Assembly: GCA_023053575.1 (NCBI GenBank)
Contig: JAKZAP010000021.1
Coordinates: forward strand, 12,276,212 to 12,340,211
Direction: 5' to 3'
Length of the DNA stretch: 64,000 nucleotides
Origin: Branchinecta lynchi
Taxonomy: Eukaryota; Arthropoda; Branchiopoda; Anostraca; Branchinectidae
The notes beneath the pieces were generated by a model. The model did not search any database. It was given only the letters and a program-made list of their open reading frames with translations, and was not told the origin of the DNA. A program made the translations under genes and the position numbers. Positions 21,650 to 33,882 of the stretch are shown piece by piece (position 1 is the stretch's first letter; each line of letters opens with the position of its first letter).

Positions 21650-22110
21650 TATCTTTGAGGGTTCTTCAGGTCCAAGTACAGGTAAGGTTCGTTGATGGGC
21701 CTCGAAGCTCTATATTTAGGGTTGAGGTAGGGAGGGAGTTTCAAATAAAGTGTCGACCAACATGTTTTTTTAAAACCAATGAGGTACTCCATTTAACCGA
21801 ATCCAATCCTGAAACGTCTTTTCTCGCCGGAAAGTAATTAGCGCGGAATCCGGCGCAGACCGGTAGATTTGCGTATAAAGGAAAGTCCTTAGTTTCATAG
21901 AGGTTCGATGTTGGGGTAAGACATGCTGAATCCGTGTTTGAACCTGATAAAAAAAGAAATTTATTTCAGCAAAAGTTTTGACTCAAGGTAGTCAGAGTGT
22001 CAAAAAAGGGTAAGAGAAGACGCTTGATCGGTTTATTTACTCGCTTTTCCTGACTGAACGGTATTTGGCCAGAATTCGGCAAAACCCGGAATTTTGGTTT
22101 TCGACACTCG
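21650..22110 (+). repeat. Family A fragment
   Basis: Leader-like GATGGGCCTCGAAGCTCTATATTTAGGG, then internal-unit motifs (CTCGCCGGA, GGAATCCGG, AGACATGCTGAATCCG). Diverged and without clear ends. Confidence 0.6.
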
Positions 22111-22249
22111 GGTAAGCAGAGGTGCCGAGTCGATCTATCTGCTTCGTTTTCCTCCTTCTATCGGCATCGACCGTGCCCCGTGAAAAACTGCAATTGGGTA
22201 GGCATCGTGTTATGTCTTTATCGCGTGTTTGGAGCTTCGATCTAGAATA

Positions 22250-23065
22250 CATAGACAAGAGCTACGAGCTCATATGGCACTTAATACGAGTAGGTGGTAC
22301 CTAAAAAGTAGACAAGAAACCAAAATAACCCGCCATCCTGAGACGATAGTTCTTTCCATTTGCCAAGTTTCATTTAATTCCGATCACCCGTTCAAAAGTT
22401 ATGCCATGCCACCAGATTCCGGGCTCCCCATCCCTCCACTCCCCCCACGGAGATTGGATCCAGGAAACGACTATTATGAAGTCAATCTGTTCGGGTCCCT
22501 GACATGTCTTCCAAGTTTCGTCGTCCTAGCACATCCGGAAGTACCGAACTAGCAGGATCGCCGAAATTCCGGACACCCGCCTCGACTCCCCCCCCCCCCC
22601 CCCCACAGTGACCGAATCCGGTCCGGTTATGTCAACAACGTGTCTAGGACTTGTGCTTTTTCTTTCCACCAAGTTTCATCCCGATCCCTCCAGTCTAAGC
22701 GTTTCCCAAGATTTCCGGTTCCTCCCCTCCAGCTCCCCCCCTAAGTCACCGGATCCTGCTCGGATTTAAATTGGGTCGTCTGAGACATTAGGTCCTTCCA
22801 AATCTCAAGTTTCATTAAGATCCAATCACCCGTTCAAAAGTTATAAATACCTCTATATTCTGGATTCCCCCTCCCCCTACTCCCCCCACGATGCTCGGAT
22901 CGGGGAAGTGACTATTTCCAACTTAATCTTCTGGGGTCCCTGGTACGCCTGCCAAGTTTCATCGTCCTAGCTAGATGTGGAAGTGCCCAAACTAGAAAAA
23001 CCTGGACAGACCGTCCGACGGACGGACAGACATTGCGATCGTTATATGGCACTTGCTCTATAAAA
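22250..23065 (+). repeat. Family I repeat, long copy, beside a SINE fragment
   Basis: A SINE-like piece, AAGAGCTACGAGCTCATATGGCACTT, at about 22256-22325 recurs at about 63805-63870. From about 22340, three to four degenerate units start with 'CCAAGTTTC..TCC' and include 'GATCACCCGTTCAAAAGTTAT' and C-rich 'CTCCCCCC' runs. The end is GGACGGACAGACATTGCGATCG. Confidence 0.6.
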
Positions 23066-23929
23066 AACCAATCTTCCTGCATCGTTTCTTACGGCCTGAT
23101 TTCCCGGAATGTGGCGAAATGGCAAATTCTAGTAAATGTCTCGACCCAGCTGTTCTTGTCGTTACAGGGTTAAAAGGGTTTCTCTGTTTTATATTGTTAC
23201 CGGATAAGTGGTACAATTACCTTTTGATGTAAACGGAAATTTCCGAAAGAACAAAGCTCGGATAAAACCTATAAGGTGGTAAATATGGACATGGAACATG
23301 TTGGACTTGACGTTCTCCGAGCTTTCCACCAGCACTGGTATTCCCGTTGTAGTCTAGACTATACCGGAAATTAAACACATAAAGAAATTACCTAATAAAT
23401 ACGTAAATTATGGTTAAATAGTATTTTTACAGGATCGAGTGATCGAGTGAAGATGGTAAATCTACAAGACCCGTTAGTCTAGATGAAGAAAGCCATTGAT
23501 TATTCACCTTTGGATCCGTCGAAACCTTTGTTTTTGTTCTACAAAAACAACAACATTCACTCGAGTTATTTAGAAAAAAAATATGCCAATATGAAAAAAA
23601 TGCTTTTGATAAGAAACTACTTGTTTCCCCGCAATCTTGGCCGCCATCGGCCATCTGGTGTACACCCGTCCTATGAGCTGACCACCCCTTCTTGAGGTTA
23701 CTAAAACATAGTGCGTAACACGGGTGGCTAGACGGACTTGCATGGAATTGTAGTGTCGGGGCTGTCGGGCTATCTTTTCTCTCCAGACCCGAATTCTTTG
23801 CTCTCGAAACCCCATGCTCGTGATTCTTTCGAGTCCCCAAATGAGACTGACGTTCAGTGTTGCCATTCTGTAAAGACTCGATCTTTTCTATTTTGGGTGG
23901 AGAAAGGGTGACAAATTTTATGTGGTGAA
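23066..23929. other. Gap: nothing recognised
   Basis: Small overlapping frames on both strands (to 137 codons) lack splice support or domains. Confidence 0.4.
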
Positions 23930-24255
23930 CAGAGGCATTACTAGCTAAAATGTTGGTGGGGGGGGGGGGGGGGCAAGGTATTTACCGACTGGCTGGTAAT
24001 TTTTACCGACCGGTTTTTTTAGAAAAAAGTAATTTTTTTATAACAAAACGATACTGTTTTGACGAAAAATCGACTGATATTCAGAAATCTGTTTTTTTTA
24101 AATCCATTAGTTTTACGAAAAACCGATTTATTTAACGGAAAATCGGGCGCTTCGTGCCGAATCGTTTTTTTTTACCGACTGGCCGACAGCATTTGATGGG
24201 GGGGGCGTCGCCTCTCCCCCCCCCCCCCCCCCCACACACGTAAGTGACGCCCCCG
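23930..24255. mobile_element. hAT-like short element with 8-bp target duplication
   Basis: It starts CAGAGGCATTACTAGC and ends GTGACGCCCCCG, with perfect GTGGTGAA on each side (23922-23929, 24256-24263). Inside the ends are 17-G and 18-C runs. The core repeats 'ACCGACTGGC' and 'GACGAAAAATCGACTG'. 326 bp, no ORF. Confidence 0.85.
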
Positions 24256-24349
24256 GTGGTGAAAATTGAGTAAGGGCGAGAAAACACGTGGTGTCTACCC
24301 CATAGACGGTACCTTTGGGGTTTTTTTTTTTTCGTCTATGCTTTGAATT

Positions 24350-24847
24350 TCAGCATTTATCGGATAAGGTTAGAATAATAACAGCTATATTCTTTTGAAA
24401 ACGAATAAGGTATGGCTGCCTCTGGATTTTTGCTAAGGAGTGGTTATCACCTGATGGCCCACTTGAGCCATAATACCCCTCCAAGGTCATATACCGACAC
24501 ATCATACCAACCATTACGTTATTATTTCTGATTTCCACTTGCGAATTAGAATTCAAGCAGCATATCTGTATTTGCCGAAAACATTTAGCTCTATACCATC
24601 CCACAGTAGGCGAGATTATAACCCAAAGCACTTTCATACTGACCATCCCTTCCGCACAATTGTACTTTTCACTAGTGGATAAAAGGTACGGCATTACACC
24701 GATGTCTGCAGAAAAAATGTATCCCCCATAGCAGCTATGACCCTTCTTGGTTTCTGGTGTCCTACATCCAAATCCAGGGTTAACTTTTGTTTTTAGGCAT
24801 AAGATCACAGGCCATGAGCCCCCCCCCCCCCCCCACGAGTTAAACAC
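24350..24847 (-). other. Unassigned 165-codon open frame
   Basis: An unbroken frame on - with scattered Cys (for example TKKGHSCYGGYIFSADIG) and no recognisable domain. The Gly run at its start is a poly-C tract read on the other strand. A good acceptor-like TTTTTTCTGCAG lies inside it. It may be chance, an exon, or a relic. Confidence 0.2.
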
Positions 24848-24936
24848 AACCGTATACAGCAGAAAAGCCGCCTACCACCTAGGATCGGTCATGTCTTTTT
24901 GGGTTGCCAACGCGTAGTATATATAATCAAAATTTT

Positions 24937-25000
24937 ATGCGGCATTTCCATTACAATCGCGGTGTTATGCCGCGAAATGCGGTGTTATGCCGCGAAATGC
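24937..25000. repeat. Short minisatellite (AATGCGGTGTTATGCCGCG)
   Basis: About three tandem copies of a 19-bp unit, with a dyad between GCGGTGTTATGCCGC and its neighbours. Confidence 0.7.
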
Positions 25001-25084
25001 GGCATAAGTGGCAACACTGCTAACGTTGCCAATATGGTTAGTTTGGAACCTTGAACTTTACGTGCAGAAGATTCGCAATCTTAA

Positions 25085-25165
25085 AATGTTTTTTGTTGTT
25101 GTTTTTAAGTGTTGTATGTATAATGGCTCTAGAAGCCGTAGTCAAAGTTAAATAAATAAAATAAA
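25085..25165 (+). repeat. SINE copy: unoccupied relative of the fold-back insertion site
   Basis: TTGTTGTTTTTAAGTGTTG, TATGTATAATGGCTCTAGAAG, CCGTAGTCAAAGTTAAATAAATAAA. The same sequence, reversed, flanks the 48617-50687 element on both sides; here it is continuous through TAATGG. Confidence 0.75.
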
Positions 25166-25399
25166 CATCCCACTGCGCTGACTCGTATTACAGGCAGGCT
25201 TCCCTTCGCTGCGAGCTCTTGCACTAAGAAATACCTTTAGCTAGGAACTTTTGCCGTATTGGTATCAGTTTGGCGTTAGCGATAACAAGACCAAAGCTTT
25301 CGGTGGGATCCGTCAAACCTCTTGAATATATTATGTATCCCTTACCAATCTCTCGAAACTGTAAAAAAAAATGTTACACTGCACTGCTCTTTCTAGCGA

Positions 25400-25560
25400 A
25401 TTACGGCCAACCGACTTAACCAAGTAAGTAAGTAAGTAATTTATTTGTAACCCACCACTTTTGAAAAATTGGAGTAAATGAAAGAAAATAAACAAAACAC
25501 ATAAAAACACACAAAAAGACACTTAATTTTCAATCTTTGGCCAGGAAGCTGTGCTGAGAA
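25400..25560 (-). repeat. SINE-like element with TTAC tail, reverse orientation
   Basis: AAGTAAGTAAGTAAGTAATTTATTTG, then CCCACCA, GGAGTAAATGAAAGAAAATAAAC and ACACTTAATTTTCAATC. This is the reverse complement of 4557-4700. Confidence 0.65.
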
Positions 25561-25589
25561 AAAACATCATATCATAAAGAACTTTCAGT

Positions 25590-25925
25590 TTCTACAAAAT
25601 TTTCGCTTTTGCCAGATTTTGAGCGATCTACTTGTTGGACAAGGAAATAAAGTTTAGATATCTACTCAGCATGTATTGTTACGAACAACTGATCATCTTC
25701 AGAAAACACTTTTACTTTCACATAATTCCCTGGTTTGGCCTGATTCCGGGCGAGCTACTTGTCCGGCAAAGAAGTAAAATTCAGATACGGATTCAGCATG
25801 TCTCCCTACCTCTAAACTGACTATTTTGTTATCTTGGGAAAAGCATTTGCAACCCTTAATAAATTCCCCTTCCTACCCTAAATATAGGTCTACAGAGCCG
25901 ATCTATGAACTTGACCTGTACTAGT
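25590..25925 (-). repeat. Family A fragment
   Basis: Reverse-complement units (TTCCGGGCGAGCTACTTGTCCGG, CAGCATGTCTCC) and the leader (ACAGAGCCGATCTATGAACTTGACC). Confidence 0.6.
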
Positions 25926-26198
25926 AACATATTCCGACCCGAGACCAACTCGGCCGAGGTGGTTTAGTATATGTGGAGAAGGAAGCCCGTGAGAAAACGG
26001 ACTTGAACGTCGACTGTGTTGGTAACCTCTTCATAATTTCTTGTCGATAACTACAATCCATGGGCCCTACATTTTAAACCTGGCGAGCTTTGTTGGCGAA
26101 TCCACATCTTCCATGCTTCTCAATAATCGAAAGGACCTCGTACGGGCAGTTCTTGGGCCAGAATACTGCTGTGTGCTCCCTACCTGCTGGATCCTCAG

Positions 26199-26344
26199 CA
26201 AGAATATTAACTCCAGTTGCCACGATAGATGGCGGAGGAAGCTCAATAGACATGACGCAGCCTCACCAGGAAATCTTCCTCAGAATGGCATTCCCGCGCA
26301 GAGCCTCAGAGGTCAGGTCGGAATTTAAAGAAGTTCGGAAACAG
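26199..26344 (+). CDS. Possible coding exon (unassigned gene)
   Basis: It ends with a strong donor (ACAG|GTAAGTAT at 26345). The frame before the donor is open and charged (QEIFLRMAFPRRASEVRSE), ending in phase 0. Either an acceptor at 26198 (CTGGATCCTCAG) or a start ATG at 26252 would open it. No downstream partner is identified; the acidic gene at 33.9 kb begins with its own ATG, so this could at most lead into its 5' side. Speculative. Confidence 0.3.
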
Positions 26345-28103
26345 GTAAGTATCCCAAAAATTGTTCGCAGCTTACAGATGTCACGTCACACTCACACGGT
26401 TCCGGATTCCCCGCCGTAGGTCGAATCCGAGAAATGAAGATTTCCCAGAGCATTTGGTCGGGTACCTTATATGTGACCACAAAGCTGTGTATTCATTTTA
26501 TCTCCCTTGTGTCTAGATGCTCGAACTTACAAAAAACTTACAGAACAACTGACGTTGACATAGCTATAAGGCTGCAAGCGCCATACAAACTATAGAGCTC
26601 GTATAGAGCAACCCTATTTTTAACAGCTAAGAAACTAGTGTCAGAACTGCGAATAACCAAATACATTCACTGAAAGTAAAGTAGATAAGTGGTCAAGAGC
26701 AGTCAAGACTCAAATTTAGGCGAACCTTTTTCCGCTTCCCCAAATCCAGTCTTGACTCTGGTATCAGGCTACAACAGCTACAAGTCTTTGATTTCCGAAG
26801 TTTCGAGCTGGTTTCTTTCTCTCTCCCCAGACAGATGTATCATCAGCCACTTGCGTCCCTTACATCAAGTTATGTATCCCCGTAGCAGTTTACGTGAGTG
26901 TCAACGTCAGCCCTAGAAGTGAAAGAGAGCGTCTGACCCCTCAGAAGTCTCCATGTCGATGTCAGGACAGGGATGTACAAGGCGGCGCGAAAATCGTGTT
27001 GACTCTGGGGGCTGGGCCCTGGGGCGCGAAATAGATGTTCAGCTTACGTCAAAGATGACACGATCTTTGAGCTTACGTCAGCTTTTAGTTAGCTTTTTGC
27101 GTTGCTCACGCAAAGTGACCTGTGAGTTTGCACTTTACCGCACGCTGTAAGTTGGCCTTGAGGTAAGTACGAGTGAATCCTATTATACTACTTGATGGAA
27201 GTGCAGAAGTAGTTTAAGTTGTCACATCGCAGCAGTCGAGAAGCTGGAGCTGTTGTTCATCTTAAGCTAGGAAAATATCAGGATTATTTCGAACACATTT
27301 CAACCAAAGCAGCATTAAAAGGTAGGCTGAGCATGGTTCATTATACAGTGGAAGTGCTATGCCTATAGGCTTATGACCTTCTGTTACTTTTTGTTTAGCT
27401 GATTGGTACGATATAAATCCTCAGCAGCACACTCAAACGTTCTTCTCAAAGAACTGCTTTGTTGTTAGCCCTCTTCATAGCAAGTGGATGAAAATTAATA
27501 ATTGACAATGCTAAACTGATAGGCTACGTCGGCTGAATTTTATTAGAGCGAAATTTGTTACGATAGCTGCTGCGGCTGCAGTATCTGCTTGACGTATTTC
27601 CTCAGTTCTACTCGGTTTTTACCAGCAACTGGTATCATCACTAAATATTGCTGCTTCTGTAATCTTCGCTATCCGGAAAATAATGGTAGCCCGAGCAATA
27701 GGCCTATTCCTCGAAGGGCTGGTTCGTGTCTCTTTGGAGGGGAAGTTCGGATGGTTGTTCTAGGTCAGACAAAAAACGCACATTTAATGATGAATCGCTA
27801 AAATATTTACTTCCTTAATCCAGTCGACTGAATACACTCTGACTGTGAAGTGTGACTGAACCTGAAAACTCGAACTGACCAATTCTAACTCTAACTCCCT
27901 AATCTGTTCTTAAATTACTTTGCATTAATTGGAAAGAATGACATTTATCGTTGTATCGCCACTGGCGATTATTCTACTCGGAAGATTCTACTCCATACGA
28001 GGGGTCGCCCACTTTCGACTGTAGTGTGCAACAAGTGTCCGGTGCTGCCCAGCCGGTGCCCTGCCGGCTGAAATTTTCCGGAACTGGTTGCCACGTGTTA
28101 GAA
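26345..28103. other. Gap: a possible non-coding donor, otherwise nothing
   Basis: A good splice donor context (GAGGTAAGTAC) is at 27163 and could close a 5' UTR exon of the + gene at 33.9 kb. That is inference. No coding frame of note. Confidence 0.35.
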
Positions 28104-28328
28104 CAGTTGGGCACCAGACTTTTTGGAGAATTCCCCTCCACAGGGGAATCCCCTGCACAGGTGAAAAAGAATCCCCTGTGGAGGAGATGGTGTTGGGGGA
28201 AAAGTGCAGTTTTCCCAACTGCTCAAACTTTTCCCCCAACACTATCTCCTCCACAGGGGATTCTTTTTCACCTGTGCAGGGGATTCCCCTGTGGAGGGGA
28301 ATTCTCCAAAAAGTCTGGTGCCCAACTG
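28104..28328. mobile_element. Near-perfect 225-bp hairpin element with TAGAA duplication
   Basis: The left arm starts CAGTTGGGCACCAGACTTTT and the right arm ends with its complement. The arms, about 100 bp each, pair almost without mismatch around a loop of about 20 bases near 28206-28226. TAGAA lies on both sides (28099-28103, 28329-28333). This is a MITE, probably young because the arms have hardly diverged. Confidence 0.8.
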
Positions 28329-29779
28329 TAGAACGCTAAAATGTTTTGAAGCAACACCCCCCAATTCATGGACGATACCGCTGATTTCGGTCGGTACCGG
28401 GAAAGGGTGTAAAGCAGGTTCTGAGGAGTGGCTACCCCTCGGAAAGATACTGATGACCCATCTGGTTTCTACGTGCTCACAGTCACAGTTTCTACGGCCA
28501 ACAGATCGCATCCAAGTTAACATTCGGTACAATCCGCCATTCTTTAAAGCACAATGGACACTTTGAATGCTTTACTTTGTATTAAATGCTTCACAAATAA
28601 ACATTTCCGACGTCCGTTAGAAGGCGCTACGAAAATCGGCCGTTTTCTTGTTATCCCTTGTCTTTACCTCTCTGGCATTTCAGCGATTCAAATCTTAGGA
28701 GCTGGGATATCGTGGCAGAAAATTCAAAAACTCCAGCAATTCTTGGTAGAAAAGGATATGGATGATGGATGTCACCAAAGTCAAGCCGCAGATGCAGTTT
28801 ACCTGATTGTTCTAGTGTTTCATCAGAAGTTCCATGGCTTAAAGTGCCTATTAAAAGTTTTTCTTTGTGGAATAGTGTTTTGAAGCTTGATTAGCTTGCT
28901 TTATAAAATGTACCAGAATATGCAATAAGCTTATAAAAAATAACATAGCTACACAAATCGTTCAAAAACAAATAACTTATTCAAATCTGAATTATACAGG
29001 CTGATTTATGCATAAAATAAACACCTACTAAGTATTTCAAGAAACATCACTTTTATCTATGTCCAAGCTAGTAAACTGAGCATGTACTGGTCCAAAAAAT
29101 ACGCTTTGAAATATCACAGAGAGGAAACTGTTGAACAAGCTGCTGATCTAGGGGGTAAGCATTGTTCCTAGATTGTTACAGAGTGAGATTGGGGTAGTTT
29201 GATGTGCCCATTGAACTTTAAACAACAAGTTCACTTTCCAGCTTATGCGGTTTGAGCCTGAAGATGACACTTTCCAAGGGGCCGGAATATCGCTCTAATC
29301 CAATTCAGCTGACGCATCAGTTCAGCCCTGCCAGTTATGATGGTGTTGACTAAATCTTAGCCGATTATCTACTGGTCGTTACCTCGGTCGTTACGTCACA
29401 CGAAAAGTCTATATTTTTCATTTACTAATGGAACTGATTGCCCCTAGAACGGTTTGTAAGTGTAAACGCATCCGGCGCCTCGCTGGTCGCTCGGCTTTAT
29501 ATATATAGATACAAATACATATTCTCCAACATTAATTTATTCGAATTTACTATTTCTTTCATGACGTCATGGAAACGTCACGGTCCGTAGATAATCAGTT
29601 AAAGTTTAGTCAATACCTAAATAAATTTAGCCAATACCTAAATTTAGTCAATACCTAAATAAAGTTTAGTTATGATTTGCAGTTAGCTTTGGGCTCTCAG
29701 TACTTTTTCCATTCACTAGATGGAGAGTCGTTGGTGTATAGTGGAAGAAATTCGCCTCGCGCTGTTGCTATTTCAACTA
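28329..29779. other. Gap: a family D remnant, otherwise nothing
   Basis: At about 29230-29330 lie GTTTGAGCCTGAAGATGAC, CCGGAATATCGCTCTAATCC and CAGCTGACGC, a diverged family D piece. A 109-codon frame at 28554 has no domain. TAAATTTAGTCAATACC is duplicated near 29620-29660. Confidence 0.45.
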
Positions 29780-30190
29780 AAGGCGTACTCTCGCCGTTCC
29801 CCGCGGACTCTACTTGAGGAGTCCCCGCGTTTTTGTTTGTCCCGGGGACTCACTCCCCGTATTCTCGCGAGTCCCCACGGACGGGGAATGCTCTGATTAC
29901 CATCACTATCATCAAAAGGGACTCCCTTTCGGATTCGGAGGGGAATCAATTTTTGCTGGTGGTGGTGCAATTTGAAATTAATTAAAAATAATCAGAATAA
30001 ACAAAACCAAAAATAAAATGGCTCCACGACTAATTTCGTCAACTGCATATCTATTTTTCGAACAAAATCCATGCTGGAAGCATTCCCCGTGTTCTCGCTG
30101 TTTCTGTCCGAGGAGTCCGCGTGGAGTGACTCCCTTTATTCTCGCCGTTCCCTTTGATTCCCCGAGGAGTCCTTAAGTCAAATTTTATTC
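29780..30190. mobile_element. Family E palindromic element
   Basis: The left end is AGGCGTACTCTCGCCGTTCCCC; the right part has CTCGCCGTTCCCTTTGATTCC and GAGGAGTCC. The centre has CATCACTATCATC, GGACTCCCTTTCGGATTCGG and AATTAATTAAAAATAATCAG. Two more copies are at 54970-55310 and 57432-57832. Confidence 0.7.
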
Positions 30191-30261
30191 GCGTTGCGGA
30201 AAATGTTCGTATTCTATGGGATCAAGCTTAAAGGTTTCGGTGGGATACTAAAGGAGAATAT

Positions 30262-30795
30262 TCTTTATTTGGGGGGGGGGGGGGGGATCCGATGACTTCG
30301 TAAAGTTGTCTAAAGTTTTTCTATCTGTCTGTTAGCACGATAATTCTCGAAGGTATTGAGATATTTGCTAAACTTGGTGTGAGGATCCTTTGGGTCAAAG
30401 TACAGATCAGGTTCATAGATGGGCCCCATCCCATAGCTGTATATTTAGGGGTGGGGGAGGGGTACGGTATCAAATGAAGGGTCGAACGATTATTTTTTAA
30501 AAGTAAATGGGATAGTCGATTTAGTTACGAAAATTATTTTCTCGCCGGACAAGTATTTCACCCGGAATCTGGCAAAAACAGAAAATTTGTGAAAAGTAAA
30601 AGTTTAATCTGAGGTTCATTACAGGTTCGATTTAGGAGTAAAGCGACATGATGAATATGAATATGAAAATTATTTTCTCGACGGACAAGTAGTTCGCCTG
30701 GAATCCGGCCCAACCGGAAATTTAGCGCGAAGTTCTAAATTTCAATGGTATAGCAGTCGATATAGATTGAGGAGACATGCTGTTGCAGCTTACGA
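30262..30795 (+). repeat. Family A copy, + half of a head-to-head pair
   Basis: A 16-G run precedes GATCCGATGACTTCG, then the leader and about three internal units. It meets a - copy at about 30796, near CAGGACCAATGTGATCCC. Confidence 0.65.
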
Positions 30796-31750
30796 ACTAA
30801 ACAGGACCAATGTGATCCCAACATTTAATATTTGCTCCAGACAATTCGGTCTTCAACAGACTTCTTAAACATTTTAACTTTATAAATTTAAAACAGATTA
30901 AGGCAAATGATAATAATCGGAGAAGACCAAGTTCGTATTTGACAGTGCAAAACGGATACGCCAGCTAAATTTCACCAAGTCCAGATATATTCAAATATCC
31001 ATTTTGCGCTGTCAAATATTCAGATATGGATTCAACATATGGTTCACCATATAGCCTGTGTCGTATCTCCTTCCTTCCGCCCAACTTACCGTTTCGGCCG
31101 GATTCCCGAGAAACTACTTTTCTGGCAAAAAACTAAAGTTCAAAAACGAATTCAGCATGCCTTCTTGCCCCTACTTCGAACCTCTAATCAACTTCAAATT
31201 AAACTTTTAATTTTAACAAATTTTCCGGTTTCAGCCGGATTCCGAGCGATATATACGTACGGTGAGAAAATGATTGTCATATACGGATTCAGCATGTACC
31301 TAACCGGCAAATCGAACATCTTATCAAATTTAAAGAAAACTTTTACTTTAAACAAATTCTCCAGATTTGGCCGGATTCCGGCTGAACAATTGTCCGGCGA
31401 CAAAATAATTTTCCTGTTCGGACTCAGCATGTCTCCTTGCCCCAAAAATGAATCTCTAATCAACTTCAGATTAAATTTTTACTTTTCACAAATGTTCCGG
31501 TTTTGGCCGGATTCCGGGTGAACTATTTGTCCGGCAAGAAAATAAATTTCATATTCGCATTCAACTTGTCTCCTTACCCCTAATTCGACTGTTTCATTAG
31601 CTTTAAAAAAATGTTTTTTGTTCCCCTTAATTTAAAATCCCCTAGCCCTAAATATAGGGCTACATAGCTGATCGTCGAACTTGACCTGTACTTTGACCAA
31701 AGGAGTCCTCAAGCCAAGTTTGATCAAAGTACCTCAACCCCTTGTGGATC
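30796..31750 (-). repeat. Family A copy, - half of the pair, with nested D hairpin
   Basis: It starts with the family's right end in reverse and passes a short D hairpin at about 30935-31020 (TATTTGACAGTGCAAAACGG..TGCGCTGTCAAATATTC). It runs through four to five units to the leader at about 31660-31740. Confidence 0.65.
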
Positions 31751-33205
31751 AGAGGTTCGATGCAGGGGCAACGAGACTTTATTTTCTTGCTGGACAGGTA
31801 GTTTGCCCGGAATCCGGCCGAAACGTTTAAATTTGTCAGAAGGACGTAGGTTTTGAAACCCGATTTAAGATGTTCGCATGAGGGGTAAGAACATGCGATG
31901 GATCCATTTGTAAACTTTATTTTCTTGTCAGACAAGTCTTTCCATGAAATTTGCCCAAACCCGAAAATTTGGTAGCCTAGACCCAAAAACTTACATTTTT
32001 AAGTCGACTACTGCACTGTTTATTGCAAAGTCCATAAGTCTCAAAGTAACACATGAAAGGTTAGCTCAACCGTTAGAGATCCAGCCTGGAGATAGAGAGG
32101 CTCTTGGTTTGCCGCTGGATATCACCAGCTGTATTGTTCTGTATGCACTGTAAAACAAAATCTTGCAGAATTTGCTATGGGGATTAATATTGTCTCTACT
32201 GAGAGAAGATTATTTCGTATTTGGACTAATCTTATCCCAGTAGAGATAAGATCAATCCCAGTAGCAAATACTGCAGATAACTTTAATCCATTCTCGGAGA
32301 AAGTTTTTACAGTGTACATTCTATGATTTTTTTTAGCTGCTCAGATGATCAGCCGTTTGGCCGTAATTTGTCAATTAAGCACCACTATGGTATCATCTGT
32401 GTTTATTTTCAGACGGATGATGCATAGATGGCAAAATGTTTAAGGGGTCTGACGAAGGTCAGCTCTCTACAGGACCCGACTGTTTGGATGAGGAAGTCCA
32501 GTAAATATCAAAATTTTGGGATCCCATCCACACCTTCGGTCTTGTTCATCATGCTGTCTGATAACTCTCGAAGAGTTCAGATATTTTCTTCAGACTTGGT
32601 ATAGATAGATAGATAGACTTGGTATATGGATTCCTTGGATCAAAGTTCAGGTCAAGTTTCAGATGGGCTTCGTAGCCCATCTTAAGAGTATTTTTTTAAA
32701 AGCAAATTAAATAGTTGATTTAGGAGTAAGGAGATATGCTGAGTCCATATCTGAAAGGTATTTTCTCATCCGGTAGATAGTTCGCCCGGAATCCGGTGGA
32801 TAGCGGAAAATTGTTAAAAGTCAAAGTTTCATATGAGATATTTGTCAGAGGTTCGATATTGGGTTAAGGAGACATGCTGATCCGGTTTTGAAATTTATTT
32901 TTTTGATGGACCATTAGTTCGCCTGGAATCTGGCCGAAGGGGAAAATTAGTAAAAGTGAAAGTTTATCTGAAGTTGATTAGATTTTCGACATAGGGGTAA
33001 GGAGACATGCTGAATTCGTTTTGAGTTTTATCTATTGGTCAGACAAGTAGCTCACCTGCAATCCAGGCAAAGTTGAAAATTCGAAAAAAAATGATTTTTC
33101 TTCTGATGTTTATTTAAAGTCCGAATACGGGGTAAAAATACAGACTGAATTCATATCTGAAATTTATTTTCACACTGGTCAAGCAATTCGCCCGGATAGA
33201 TGTTC
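31751..33205 (+). repeat. Family A fragments with family G insertion
   Basis: Diverged + units lie at 31751-31980 and about 32560-33200. Between them is a shortened right end (GGGATCCCATCCACACCTTCGGTCTTG at 32518). A family G element occupies 32146-32314. Confidence 0.6.
32146..32314. mobile_element. Family G inverted-repeat element
   Basis: CACTGTAAAACAAAATCTTGC at left and AGTTTTTACAGTG at right. TTTGCTATGGGGATTAAT and TCCCAGTAGCAAATACTGCAG are inside. 169 bp. Confidence 0.75.
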
Positions 33206-33207
33206 CT

Positions 33208-33465
33208 ACGGCCCAAGCTGACTGCGAATCGTATTTGACGGTGGAAACGGATAAGCCAGCTATATTTTATTCGAGCTGTATTTCGGCCCTTCTTGGCAAG
33301 GGTCCTCTTCAGGCTCAAGCCGCTCAAGGTGGAAAATGAACAGCTTGAGCCTTAACAGGACCCGTGCCAAGAAGGGCCGAAATATAGCTCTAATAAAATG
33401 TAGCTGGCTTATCCGTTTCCACCGTCAAGTATGATTCGCAGTCAGCTTGCGCAGAAGGAATGTCT
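33208..33465. mobile_element. Family D hairpin element, near-complete copy
   Basis: The left end GCCCAAGCTGACTGCGAATCG and the right end ATGATTCGCAGTCAGCTTGCG pair over about 100 bases. The arms include TATTTGACGGTGGAAACGG and GGCCCTTCTTGGCAAGGGTCC. It lies about 400 bp before the acidic-protein exon. Confidence 0.75.
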
Positions 33466-33882
33466 ATGTTAGCGAGAAGGAGAGCTTAAAAATACATAAA
33501 AAGTCATCAGTAAAACTTGGCGGAAGATTAAACTGGAAAAATACACGATGTGGGAAATATTTTATCCTCGCCTTTGTATAGACAGTCAGGCGGGCCAGAC
33601 AACGTCGGCGGGAGTTTACGAATGAACCTAATTATCAGATATTTCGGTGAAAAGTATTACCTAATGGATTTTACGGATTCTGGCAATCTGTCAGACCGGA
33701 TTGCCTGTATCAGGAATTTTAAAATATTTCGGGAAATCAATAAAGGGAGCAGAATCTCCGACTCCATGTAATCTGGCTTTCATATACTTCAGTTTATGAC
33801 ATGCGATCTGTGCAATTTCTCACCGTCATAAATATTGTACTATGTGCTTTAATATTTACCCTCACAGTATTTTTTCATTTAG

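Noticed and set aside
23427..23866. Overlapping 137- and 98-codon minus frames
   Set aside because: Two frames over the same DNA, no splice support, no recognisable domain.
24350..24847. 165-codon frame as a confident gene
   Set aside because: Its start is a poly-C tract, it lacks a domain, and an acceptor-like site lies inside. Kept only as a low-confidence open frame.
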